Origin: Candidatus Dormiibacterota bacterium
GTDB taxonomy: Bacteria; Chloroflexota; Dormibacteria; Aeolococcales; Aeolococcaceae
Direction of reading: 5' to 3'
Assembly: GCA_003135255.1 (NCBI GenBank)
Contig: PLAX01000159.1
Coordinates: 8,745 to 16,635 of the forward strand
Length of the DNA stretch: 7,891 bases
The position numbers and the translations under genes are program-made. Each line of letters begins with the position of its first letter. The stretch's first letter is position 1. Below are positions 1 through 5,643 of this stretch, one piece after another. The notes under the pieces were generated by a model, which did not search any database, was not told the origin of the DNA, and saw only the letters and a list, made by a program, of their open reading frames with translations.

Positions 1-140
1 GAGTAGTCGTCGAGGAACATCAGCATGCCGCGTATGGTCGCAGCCCATGGCGCGGCCCCGCCGGGCCCGGTCGGTGGGTTCGGGTCGTGGCGGTTCCGCC
101 AAACGTCACCCGTCAGCGCGGCGGCGGACCGGATGGGCAT
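1..140 (-). CDS. Possible partial CDS running off the left edge, unknown product
   Basis: This minus-strand frame is open from about position 290 to the window edge, and its 3' end is missing. The first in-frame ATG is at 140-138 and opens with MPIRSAAALTGDVWRN; the last visible residues are GMLMFLDDY. From about 170 to 1 roughly 86% of codons end in G or C while second positions are mixed, which is the pattern of a real gene in high-GC DNA. No Shine-Dalgarno or clear -10 element precedes the ATG, so the start is uncertain; ATGs at 26 and 20 are alternatives. The frame lies downstream of tRNA-Ser(UGA) on the same strand. I do not recognise the family. It could be a non-coding spacer with chance openness. 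Confidence 0.35.
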   Translation of the reverse strand, partial: MPIRSAAALTGDVWRNRHDPNPPTGPGGAAPWAATIRGMLMFLDDY

Positions 141-158
141 CAGCCATGGGCAAGGGTT

Positions 159-175
159 GAACGCGTCGAGCGTTC
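159..175 (-). terminator. Small hairpin downstream of tRNA-Ser(UGA)
   Basis: A perfect 6-bp stem (GAACGC/GCGTTC) encloses a 5-nt loop, 63 nt after the tRNA 3' end on the minus strand. No real U-tract follows. It could terminate the tRNA transcript or be a chance palindrome. It sits just upstream of the candidate start at 140. Confidence 0.25.
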
Positions 176-237
176 TTGAGTGCTCAGACGGCCGTGGCCG
201 TGGGCAATCGAGAACGCCCGGGTGCTGGAAGGCTACT

Positions 238-327
238 TGGCGGAGGGAGAGGGATTCGAACCCCCGAGGGCTTGGCGGCCCTTGCGGTTTTCAAGACCGC
301 TCCGATCAACCACTCCGGCATCCCTCC
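238..327 (-). tRNA. tRNA-Ser(UGA)
   Basis: The minus strand folds as a complete class II tRNA. The acceptor stem pairs GGAGGGA (327-321) with TCCCTCC (248-242). The discriminator is G (241) and an encoded CCA follows (240-238). The anticodon stem is GCGGT/ACCGC around the loop CTTGAAA, with anticodon TGA at 293-291, so it reads UCA (and UCG/UCU/UCC by wobble). The T arm carries GGTTCGAATCC, and the long variable arm is typical of tRNA-Ser. Upstream, TATTCC (341-336) ends 8 nt before the mature 5' end and may be a weak -10. The gene lies 55 nt downstream of the DinB-like gene on the same strand. Confidence 0.97.
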
Positions 328-351
328 GTGCGCTGGGAATAGTGTCCCATG

Positions 352-369
352 CGGCTGGCCGGGCAGCCG
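352..369 (-). terminator. GC-rich hairpin between the DinB-like gene and tRNA-Ser(UGA)
   Basis: A perfect 6-bp stem (CGGCTG/CAGCCG) with a 6-nt loop lies 13 nt after the DinB-like stop codon and before the tRNA promoter region. There is no U-tract, so it would be an atypical terminator of the kind often proposed in high-GC bacteria. It might separate the gene from the tRNA unit. Confidence 0.3.
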
Positions 370-382
370 GGCCGGCGCCAGC

Positions 383-880
383 TCAGCTCGCCTCCAGCCC
401 CTCCAGCTGGGTCGCGTGGTGCTCGAGGTGGCCGATGAGCAGCTCCTCGATGAGCTGATGGATGGTCATCATGCCCCGGGTGGGGTGGACACCCTTCGTC
501 TGCCAGGCGCGGCCGGAGATGTCGCCGAGAAAGGCTCGGAGGTCGTTGAGGTCCTCCTTCTCGTCATGCCAGAGCGCGTTGGGCCCCTGGTGCCGGTCGC
601 GCTCCATTGCGGCGATGTGGTCGGCGCTTGCCCGGGCGCGGCCAAAGGGGACCGGGTCGGGCGAGTCCGCGGCCAGCACCCGCTCCGCCTGGGAGATCCA
701 GTAGGGGACGAAGTCGGCCAGGTGGGCCCAGATCTGCCCGGCGTCCCAGCTCTCCCCGGTGGTCGGGTCGGGGTCGGTGCGGCCGTCCAGCCGTCTCCGG
801 GAGAGGTCGCGCAGTCGAACCTCGACTGCGGCCAGACGCCGCAGGAAGTCGGCTGTCGGGTCGTGGGAGGTGGAGTTCAC
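383..880 (-). CDS. DinB-superfamily (mycothiol-transferase-like) protein
   Basis: This 165-residue protein has the size and pattern of the DinB/YfiT-like four-helix fold. The expected metal-binding histidines are visible: H53 in the helix with WAHLADF, and the C-terminal H151-xxx-H155 in the segment GHLEHHATQLEGL. Known members use this His triad to hold a divalent metal, and several act as thiol (bacillithiol or mycothiol)-dependent transferases or isomerases; others are uncharacterised. The substrate here cannot be told. It is predicted cytosolic, with no signal peptide or membrane segment. The start is GTG (880-878), chosen because no in-frame start with better context lies upstream; no Shine-Dalgarno is visible. 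The gene stands alone, pointing toward tRNA-Ser(UGA) and divergent from tRNA-Ser(GCU). Third codon positions are strongly G/C. Confidence 0.85.
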   Translation of the reverse strand: MNSTSHDPTADFLRRLAAVEVRLRDLSRRRLDGRTDPDPTTGESWDAGQIWAHLADFVPYWISQAERVLAADSPDPVPFGRARASADHIAAMERDRHQGPNALWHDEKEDLNDLRAFLGDISGRAWQTKGVHPTRGMMTIHQLIEELLIGHLEHHATQLEGLEAS

Positions 881-959
881 AGGTTTGCGGTGGGGTGGCG
901 AGAGACCGTTCCCGGCGGGTGAGACGGGGGGCGGACTCCCGTGGTGCGGATGAGGCGGT

Positions 960-990
960 CGCGAGATTGTGGATTCTGAACGATCTCGCG
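960..990. repeat. Perfect 8-bp inverted repeat upstream of the tRNA-Ser(GCU) promoter
   Basis: CGCGAGAT (960-967) and ATCTCGCG (983-990) form a perfect inverted repeat around a 15-nt centre. The 31-bp element ends at the edge of the proposed -35 of the tRNA-Ser(GCU) promoter. It lies in the divergent region between the DinB-like gene and the tRNA. It could be an operator for a dimeric regulator or a hairpin; no run of T follows the right arm, so a terminator is less likely. Confidence 0.5.
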
Positions 991-1018
991 CTGATGTCGC
1001 AGCGACGGACCCTATACT
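991..1018 (+). promoter_or_regulatory. Likely sigma-70-type promoter for tRNA-Ser(GCU)
   Basis: TATACT (1013-1018) is close to the -10 consensus and ends 10 nt before the mature tRNA 5' end. CTGATG (991-996), 16 bp upstream, is a weak -35 candidate. Position and the AT-rich hexamer in otherwise GC-rich DNA support it. Confidence 0.6.
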
Positions 1019-1028
1019 TGCGGCACGC

Positions 1029-1121
1029 GGGGAGGTGGCTGAGCGGCCGAAAGCGCCCGCCTGCTAAGCGGGTGAGGGGTGTTAAGCTCCTCCGAGGGTT
1101 CGAATCCCTCCCTTCCCGCCA
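1029..1121 (+). tRNA. tRNA-Ser(GCU)
   Basis: A complete class II tRNA. The acceptor strands are GGGGAGG (1029-1035) and CCTTCCC (1111-1117), with one G-T wobble. The discriminator is G1118 and CCA is encoded (1119-1121). T8-G9 and the D-arm GGCTGAGCGG follow. The anticodon arm is CCCGC-CTGCTAA-GCGGG with anticodon GCT at 1063-1065, decoding AGC/AGU. A long variable arm precedes the T arm, which contains GGTTCGAATCC. It is driven by the promoter just upstream. Confidence 0.97.
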
Positions 1122-1196
1122 CCGCGATGCCGCCACCGCCGTGATGCGGTTGCTGGGGCTCTCATGAGGGTCCTCTTCCCGGGGCATCCTGACGGC

Positions 1197-1218
1197 GGCC
1201 ACGTGCGCTCTCGTGGCC
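1197..1218 (+). terminator. Hairpin downstream of tRNA-Ser(GCU)
   Basis: A perfect 7-bp stem (GGCCACG/CGTGGCC) with an 8-nt loop lies 75 nt after the tRNA and before the next gene's promoter. No U-tract follows, so function as a terminator is a guess from position. I see nothing else convincing in the 183-nt spacer 1122-1304. Confidence 0.35.
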
Positions 1219-1269
1219 TGTGGCCCAACCGGCCATCCGGCCTGTCGCTGGCCCGCGAGCCGATCGCCA

Positions 1270-1298
1270 TCGACGAGGCCGACTCCGGCGGTTATGCT
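1270..1298 (+). promoter_or_regulatory. Promoter for a leaderless transcript
   Basis: TATGCT (1293-1298) fits TAnnnT and ends 6 nt before the ATG at 1305. TCGACG (1270-1275) matches TTGACA at four of six positions with a 17-bp spacer. A start point about 7 nt after the -10 would fall on the ATG itself, giving an mRNA with no 5' UTR. Confidence 0.65.
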
Positions 1299-1304
1299 GC
1301 GCGC

Positions 1305-2003
1305 ATGACGGTGGTGGGGGCCGACCTTCCGCCCTCGGCCGCGCCGGCGGCAGCATGGCGCCGGCCGCCGCGGTCCGCGCCGGAGGGACGGCGCGCGAGC
1401 TCTGGGCGTAGCCTCGCCATCCTCGGCGTCCTCTTCTTCTTCTACCTCTACTCGATGGCCGGGGGGCTGCTGGCATCGGGACCGGGCATCCCCCCCTGGT
1501 CGACCGCCCTGCCCTGCCTCGTCATCTGCGCCGTTGGGGTTGGGTACGGGCTTGCGGTCATCGCCACCGCCGGCCGGCCGCGGGTCAGGCTGATGATGCG
1601 CGACTGGGGACTGGGCGGAAGTCCCGCCGCCCGGGTGTGGCTCGGCCTGGCCTACGTGCTCCCCCTCGCCGGGTCCTTCGTGGCAGGCTGGGTGCTCCGT
1701 CCAGCCGGCCCGCTCTCAGCGGTCGCGACCACCCAGTGGTCCTCTCTCGTCGGGCTGCTCGCCCCGCTTGCGTTCGTCCTCTGCCTGATCCTCGCCCGCG
1801 TCACCTCGCTCCGGGCGGTCAAGAACGCCATCTTCGACGGTCGAGCCCCCTCCTTCACGGTCTCGAGCGATTGGGCCTGGTGGTGGGACGGCCAGGAATG
1901 GACAAACGTGGCAGACGCCGCCCCCGAGAGCGCCCTCCGCTCGCCGGACACCAACTACTGGTGGACGGGGCAGGATTGGCTTCCGCTGCCGCCTCGACCC
2001 TGA
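1305..2003 (+). CDS. Four-TM membrane protein with C-terminal tandem W-rich (DUF2510-like) motifs
   Basis: The 232-residue protein begins with a Pro/Ala/Arg-rich cytoplasmic stretch (1-35). About four hydrophobic segments follow (roughly 36-57, 68-88, 111-131 and 147-166). A soluble tail then carries two similar motifs, AWWWDGQEW (191-199) and YWWTGQDW (218-225). These resemble the W-W-D-G-x-x-W core of DUF2510, a short domain common on actinobacterial membrane proteins and of unknown function. The frame is open back to 1164, but ATG 1305 is preferred because a -10 element sits exactly 6 nt upstream and the upstream residues look non-coding. It is followed after 123 nt by another small membrane protein gene. 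The function is unknown; a role at the envelope is only an inference from topology. Confidence 0.8.
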   Translation: MTVVGADLPPSAAPAAAWRRPPRSAPEGRRASSGRSLAILGVLFFFYLYSMAGGLLASGPGIPPWSTALPCLVICAVGVGYGLAVIATAGRPRVRLMMRDWGLGGSPAARVWLGLAYVLPLAGSFVAGWVLRPAGPLSAVATTQWSSLVGLLAPLAFVLCLILARVTSLRAVKNAIFDGRAPSFTVSSDWAWWWDGQEWTNVADAAPESALRSPDTNYWWTGQDWLPLPPRP

Positions 2004-2113
2004 CGATCCTGACGATCGCCGTCGGCCCTCTCGGCGCGGGGCCGGCCGCCGTCGTTGACTCGCCGCCCGCGGACGTACTCCTGCTCCTCCCGAGCTACCG
2101 AACCGGCTGCTGT

Positions 2114-2119
2114 TAGGCT
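2114..2119 (+). promoter_or_regulatory. -10 element for a second leaderless transcript
   Basis: TAGGCT (2114-2119) fits TAnnnT and ends 7 nt before the GTG at 2127. No good -35 is seen at 16-18 bp. The same arrangement precedes the ATG at 1305. Confidence 0.55.
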
Positions 2120-2126
2120 TTCCCGC

Positions 2127-2696
2127 GTGGCCTCGGGACCGACGTTGCCGTACCCCGGCTGGGGCGAGAACACCGTCACGGTGCCTGCCCGGTACTTCGA
2201 GGAGGGGCGCCTGCCCGGGGTCTGCGTGGTGACGGGAGCGCCGGCCACCTCGAATGTCCGCCGCCACTTCAGCACGACGCCAGGCTGGGTGGGGTGCCTG
2301 TTCTTTGTCAACTTCTTTGCCTGGCTGATCGCGATCGTTGCGACGCGTCGCAGTGCGATGGGCGACCTTCCCGTCTGCACGGCGGTGGCCGAACGGATGC
2401 GACGGGAGCACGTTGACGTGGTCCGACTGGCCATCGTGGGGCTCGTCGCGTTGATCGCGATCATCCCGGCGGCGATGTCTCTCTCGTCGTCGCCGGTGGC
2501 GCCATTCGTTTGCCTGGCGCTGGTGGCCATGGGTGTGGTCGCGCTCATCGGCTCCGCGATCGCCGGCCACAGGGAGGCGACGACCCTCGGCATTCAGGGG
2601 CGGGTCGTGCAGGACGGCTTCGGCGAGCGGTGGGTGCAGCTGCGCGGCGTCCATCCCGCCTTCTCTCAAGCCCTGGCGGCGCGGCTCGGTCGTTGA
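2127..2696 (+). CDS. Small membrane protein of unknown function with a CVVTG motif
   Basis: The 189-residue protein has three likely membrane segments (about 53-71, 98-117 and 124-146). A short N-terminal domain holds LPGVCVVTGAPAT (C33 within it), and LPVC (C84) lies just after the first membrane segment. The paired LP-x-x-C and LP-x-C motifs recall poorly characterised actinobacterial membrane proteins in which a Cys-containing knuckle precedes hydrophobic helices; metal binding is possible but unproven. The C-terminal tail (147-189) is soluble. The start GTG 2127 is chosen because a -10 hexamer lies 7 nt upstream; the frame could extend to a TTG at 2055, but that stretch looks non-coding. 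It converges on the ABC ATPase gene with a 22-nt gap in which no terminator is visible. Confidence 0.72.
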   Translation: MASGPTLPYPGWGENTVTVPARYFEEGRLPGVCVVTGAPATSNVRRHFSTTPGWVGCLFFVNFFAWLIAIVATRRSAMGDLPVCTAVAERMRREHVDVVRLAIVGLVALIAIIPAAMSLSSSPVAPFVCLALVAMGVVALIGSAIAGHREATTLGIQGRVVQDGFGERWVQLRGVHPAFSQALAARLGR

Positions 2697-2718
2697 CGGG
2701 GTTGTTCACCGGTCCAGG

Positions 2719-3483
2719 TCAGAGCACCTTGGAGAGGAAGTCCTTGGTGCGCTGCTGCTGCGGGTTGCCGATCACGTCCCGTGGGTTGCCCGCCTCCACG
2801 ATCATCCCGCTGTCCATGAAGACCAGGGAGTCGCCGACCTCGCGGGCGAAACCCATCTCGTGGGTGACCACGATCATGGTCATCCCCTCGTGGGCGAGAT
2901 CGCGCATGACGTTGAGCACGTCGCCGACCAGCTCCGGGTCGAGCGCCGAGGTGGGCTCGTCGAAGAGCATCAGCTTGGGCTGCATGGCCAGCGCCCGGGC
3001 GATCGCCACGCGCTGCTGCTGACCCCCGGAGAGCTGGCGCGGGTGGGCATCCAGCTTGTCCCCCAGGCCGACCCGGTCGAGGAGCGCCCGACCGCGTTCT
3101 GTCGCCGCCGTCACCTGCTCCTTCTTGACCCTGGCGGGGGCCTCGATGACGTTCTCCAGGGCGGTCATGTGGGGGAAGAGGTTGAACCCCTGGAAGACCA
3201 TCCCGATCTCGGAGCGCTTGCGGCAGACCTCACGGTCGGGCAGCTCGTGGAGGCGGCCGCCGCGTTCCTGGTAGCCGACCAGCTCGCCGTCGACCCACAG
3301 CCGCCCGGCGTCGATCTTCTCCAGGTGGTTGATGCAGCGGAGGAAGGTGCTCTTGCCTGAGCCCGAGGGCCCGATGATGCACATGACCTCGCGGGGTGCG
3401 ACCTCGATGTCGATGCCCCGGAGCACCTCGTTGCGGCCGAAGCTCTTGTGCACGGACTCGGCGCGAACCATGGGGGTGGCCAT
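2719..3483 (-). CDS. Amino acid ABC transporter ATP-binding protein (GlnQ/HisP type)
   Basis: This 254-residue ATPase powers amino acid import with the permease and binding protein encoded just upstream. All catalytic elements are present: Walker A GPSGSGKST (38-46), Q-loop Q98 in MVFQGFNLF, signature LSGGQQQRVAIARAL (151-165), Walker B LMLFDEPTSALD (171-182) with catalytic E176, and H-loop H208 in VVTHEMG. The length and the FNLFPHMTALENV segment match the polar amino acid ABC family closely. The start ATG 3483 lies 4 nt after the permease stop (TGA, GCTG, ATG), so the two are almost surely translationally coupled. It is the last gene of the minus-strand operon. The family is secure; the transported amino acid cannot be read from the ATPase. 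Confidence 0.95.
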   Translation of the reverse strand: MATPMVRAESVHKSFGRNEVLRGIDIEVAPREVMCIIGPSGSGKSTFLRCINHLEKIDAGRLWVDGELVGYQERGGRLHELPDREVCRKRSEIGMVFQGFNLFPHMTALENVIEAPARVKKEQVTAATERGRALLDRVGLGDKLDAHPRQLSGGQQQRVAIARALAMQPKLMLFDEPTSALDPELVGDVLNVMRDLAHEGMTMIVVTHEMGFAREVGDSLVFMDSGMIVEAGNPRDVIGNPQQQRTKDFLSKVL

Positions 3484-3487
3484 CAGC

Positions 3488-4498
3488 TCACATTCCCGAG
3501 TGAGGCGGGGCGGGCGGGAGCCAGGGCTCGCCGTCTGGCTCGGCAGCGCTCCCGAACGGCGGCGCGGCGTGGAACTGGAAGAGCATGCGGCGAAGGCGCT
3601 GGATCGGGGTGGGGGGCAGCCCGCGCACCGACCCGCGGGCGAAGTGCCGCTCGATGTAGTACTGGAACACGGTCAGCACCGAGGACATGGCCAGGTACCA
3701 GACGCTGGCGACGATGACCAGCTCGATGATGTGGTAGTTGAAGTTGGAGATGTCCTGCTGGACAAAGAACAGCTCGTGCACGGTGGCGATGGAGGCGAGC
3801 GACGTCGTCTTGAGCATGGAGATGGTCTCGTTGCCGGTGGGAGGGACGATCACCCGCATCGCCTGGGGGAGCACGATCCGGCGCATCACCTGGGGGCGCC
3901 TCATCCCCAGCGCTTGGGCCGCCTCGGTCTGGCCGTGGTCCACCGAGATGATGCCGGCCCGGACGATCTCGGCCATGTAGGCGGCCTCGTTGAGCCCGAG
4001 ACCGAGGATCGCCGCCAGGAGCGGGGTGATCAGGGTGTTGGTGGAGGCCTGCACCATGACGTGGGTGAAGGGGATGCCGATCGAGAGGTAGGGCAGGATG
4101 GTGTTGATGTTCCACCAGAAGAAGATCTGGACCAGCACCGGGGTCCCCCGGAAGAACCAGATGTAGAGCCAGCTCACCCACGACATCACCCGGTTGGGTG
4201 AGAGCCGCATCACCGCCAGCAGGATTCCAAGTCCGACACCGAGGACCATGGCGATGGCGGTCAGGTAGAGGGTCACCACGGCCGCCTGGGGGATGCGGGC
4301 GTCGAAGAGGTACTGGCCCACCACCGACCAGTGGAGACCTGAGGTCGCGAACGTGTCGACGACCGCCCCCAGAACGATCAGCACCACCACGGCGGAGACC
4401 CAGCGCCAGGGATGGCGCAGGGGGACCGCCCTGATCGCCTCGGGACGTGCCCGAGTGGACCCGGGAGGGACGGGTGGGTCCGCGCTGAACTCGGTCAC
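3488..4498 (-). CDS. Amino acid ABC transporter permease (HisM/GlnP type)
   Basis: This 336-residue inner-membrane permease belongs to the BPD_transp_1 family. The cytoplasmic EAA loop that docks on the ATPase is intact: EAAQALGMRR with the downstream I-x-LP (192-211). The core has helices around 72-97, 106-128, 156-178 and 258-280, with further hydrophobic stretches between. Compared with typical family members of about 220 residues it has an extra N-terminal region with one more membrane segment (about 34-48) and a 55-residue Pro-rich cytoplasmic tail after the last helix (282-336). Only one permease gene is present, so the channel is probably a homodimer. The start is GTG (4498-4496) with GTGAGG nearby; a mini-ORF stop overlaps it as GTGA. 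The ATPase follows after 4 nt. Confidence 0.93.
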   Translation of the reverse strand: MTEFSADPPVPPGSTRARPEAIRAVPLRHPWRWVSAVVVLIVLGAVVDTFATSGLHWSVVGQYLFDARIPQAAVVTLYLTAIAMVLGVGLGILLAVMRLSPNRVMSWVSWLYIWFFRGTPVLVQIFFWWNINTILPYLSIGIPFTHVMVQASTNTLITPLLAAILGLGLNEAAYMAEIVRAGIISVDHGQTEAAQALGMRRPQVMRRIVLPQAMRVIVPPTGNETISMLKTTSLASIATVHELFFVQQDISNFNYHIIELVIVASVWYLAMSSVLTVFQYYIERHFARGSVRGLPPTPIQRLRRMLFQFHAAPPFGSAAEPDGEPWLPPAPPHSGM

Positions 4499-4524
4499 GC
4501 GAACCTCACCCTGGGCAGACTCAC
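4495..4524 (-). CDS. Candidate 9-residue leader/coupling peptide before the permease
   Basis: A GTG at 4524-4522 follows a strong purine-rich Shine-Dalgarno, GGGAGAGGA (4536-4528). It opens a 10-codon frame reading MSLPRVRFA then TGA. The stop overlaps the permease start in the arrangement GTGA. The Shine-Dalgarno is better than that of the permease itself, so ribosomes may enter here and re-initiate on the permease. The peptide has no run of a single amino acid, so classical attenuation is not suggested. It could be chance. Confidence 0.3.
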   Translation of the reverse strand: MSLPRVRFA

Positions 4525-4577
4525 CGGTCCTCTCCCAGCGCCTTGCGATTCACTCGCCGGCCGGTTGCACGGTGACC

Positions 4578-5564
4578 TCAGTACGAGGGCACACAGGTCG
4601 AGCCGACCGGGTTGTTGTCGTTGACGTCGACGGCCGAGGCGGTGACGGCACCGTCCGAGACCCCGGCGTTCTTGAGGATCGTCCCGTAGAAGCCGTGGTT
4701 GATCACGTAGGTGAGGGCGTCCTCGATCGCCTTGTCGAATCCGAGGCTCTTGGCGACGGCGACCCCATACGGGTAGATGCTGCAGGGCTGGCCGCTGATC
4801 CTCAGCTTGCCGGGCTCCAGCTTGACCTGGTAGTCGGCGACCGGCTGGTCGGCCCAGCCGTAGTCGGCCCGACCGCTGATCAGGGCGGCGTTGGCGTTGG
4901 TCTGGCTGGGGAAGCTCTCCACGTTGATGTCCTGGAGCCCTGCGGCGGTGCAGTGGTCGGTGTCCCCCTTGATCGCGCCACCGCCCGGATGCTGGCCGAT
5001 GTAGCCGTAGGCGTCCGACTCCTCGACCGTGCCCGATTCGACGGCCACGGACTTGCCGCACATCTGGGAGGCCGCGGTGATCGTCGGCCCGCCCACCCGG
5101 ACCAGCCAGGACTCACCGGCCTGGTAGTAGGTGATGAAGTCGATCCCGGAGGCCTCGCGGTCCGCGGTGGGCGTGAAGCTGGAGAAGCTGATGGCGTACT
5201 TGGGGTTCTTCGCCAGCAGCGCCGGGATGATGTCGTCGAAGGTGACGTCCTGGATGGTGCACGAGACTCCGAGCACCGAGCAGACGTCCTGGGCCAGCTC
5301 GAGGTCCCACCCGACCACCTGACCGTTGGCATTCACGTATTCGTTCGGCGCGTACGACGCGTCGGCCGCGATCACGAACGGCTCCAGCTTCTTGACCGCC
5401 GCCGGGATCTCGTTGGCGATGCTCGACTGGGTGGCGGGCTGCGGACTCGTCATCACCGGGCTGGTGCTCCCGCAGGCGCTCATCACGATCACGGGAAGGG
5501 CCAGGGCGGCGAAGGCGGCGCGCCGGGCGCGGTTGAGGTGGGCGGGTCGAGGGAGAGCGTGCAT
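4578..5564 (-). CDS. Amino-acid-binding lipoprotein of an ABC importer (SBP_bac_3)
   Basis: This 328-residue protein captures the amino acid outside the cell and delivers it to the adjacent permease. An Arg-rich n-region and hydrophobic stretch (12-28) lead to a lipobox VMSAC, so the mature protein is lipid-anchored at C31. A Ser/Thr/Pro linker follows. The family 3 binding domain spans about 60-310, with the hallmark GWDLELAQDVCSVLG (85-99), a YYQAGESWLV segment (146-154), CGKSVAVESGTVEE (169-182) and ISGRADYGWAD (229-239). Six further cysteines (C95, C102, C169, C205, C261, C324) may form disulfides. The start ATG 5564 gives a normal signal peptide; the frame continues upstream inside the aminotransferase gene, but that part is antisense-type shadow sequence. 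The ligand is unknown; an aromatic amino acid is inferred from the neighbouring genes. Confidence 0.93.
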   Translation of the reverse strand: MHALPRPAHLNRARRAAFAALALPVIVMSACGSTSPVMTSPQPATQSSIANEIPAAVKKLEPFVIAADASYAPNEYVNANGQVVGWDLELAQDVCSVLGVSCTIQDVTFDDIIPALLAKNPKYAISFSSFTPTADREASGIDFITYYQAGESWLVRVGGPTITAASQMCGKSVAVESGTVEESDAYGYIGQHPGGGAIKGDTDHCTAAGLQDINVESFPSQTNANAALISGRADYGWADQPVADYQVKLEPGKLRISGQPCSIYPYGVAVAKSLGFDKAIEDALTYVINHGFYGTILKNAGVSDGAVTASAVDVNDNNPVGSTCVPSY

Positions 5565-5604
5565 TTGGTCGCGAATTGTGCGCCCGTGACGTGCCGGGTG
5601 TCCA

Positions 5605-5619
5605 TGTGCTTCCTGCACA
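5605..5619 (-). promoter_or_regulatory. Hairpin presenting AGGAA before an ATG in the binding-protein leader
   Basis: On the minus strand TGTGC (5619-5615) and GCACA (5609-5605) form a perfect 5-bp stem around the loop AGGAA. The last A of the stem is the first base of an ATG (5605-5603) that opens a 38-codon frame to 5489, overlapping the binding-protein start at 5564 in another frame. It might modulate translation in the 79-nt gap; it is short enough to be chance. Confidence 0.25.
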
Positions 5620-5643
5620 AGGACCCAGCACCCTGCTCGGGCC

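Noticed and set aside
25..922. Plus-strand open frames (105, 248 and 92 codons) crossing tRNA-Ser(UGA) and the DinB-like gene
   Set aside because: They run antisense through a tRNA and a recognised gene and show no domain.
2000..2017. Tandem 9-bp repeat CTGACGATC x2 at the stop of the first membrane protein
   Set aside because: Only two short copies including the stop codon; likely chance.
1716..2669. Minus-strand open frames of 317 and 212 codons opposite the two small membrane proteins
   Set aside because: The plus-strand frames have membrane segments, -10 elements and sensible ends; the minus-strand products are Arg/Gly/Ala-rich low-complexity shadows.
2697..2718. Bidirectional terminator in the convergent 22-nt gap
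   Set aside because: No stem longer than a few bases and no T-run on either strand.
4557..4564. Palindrome CCGGCCGG between the binding-protein and permease genes
   Set aside because: Eight-base GC palindromes are common at this base composition and no stem extends from it.
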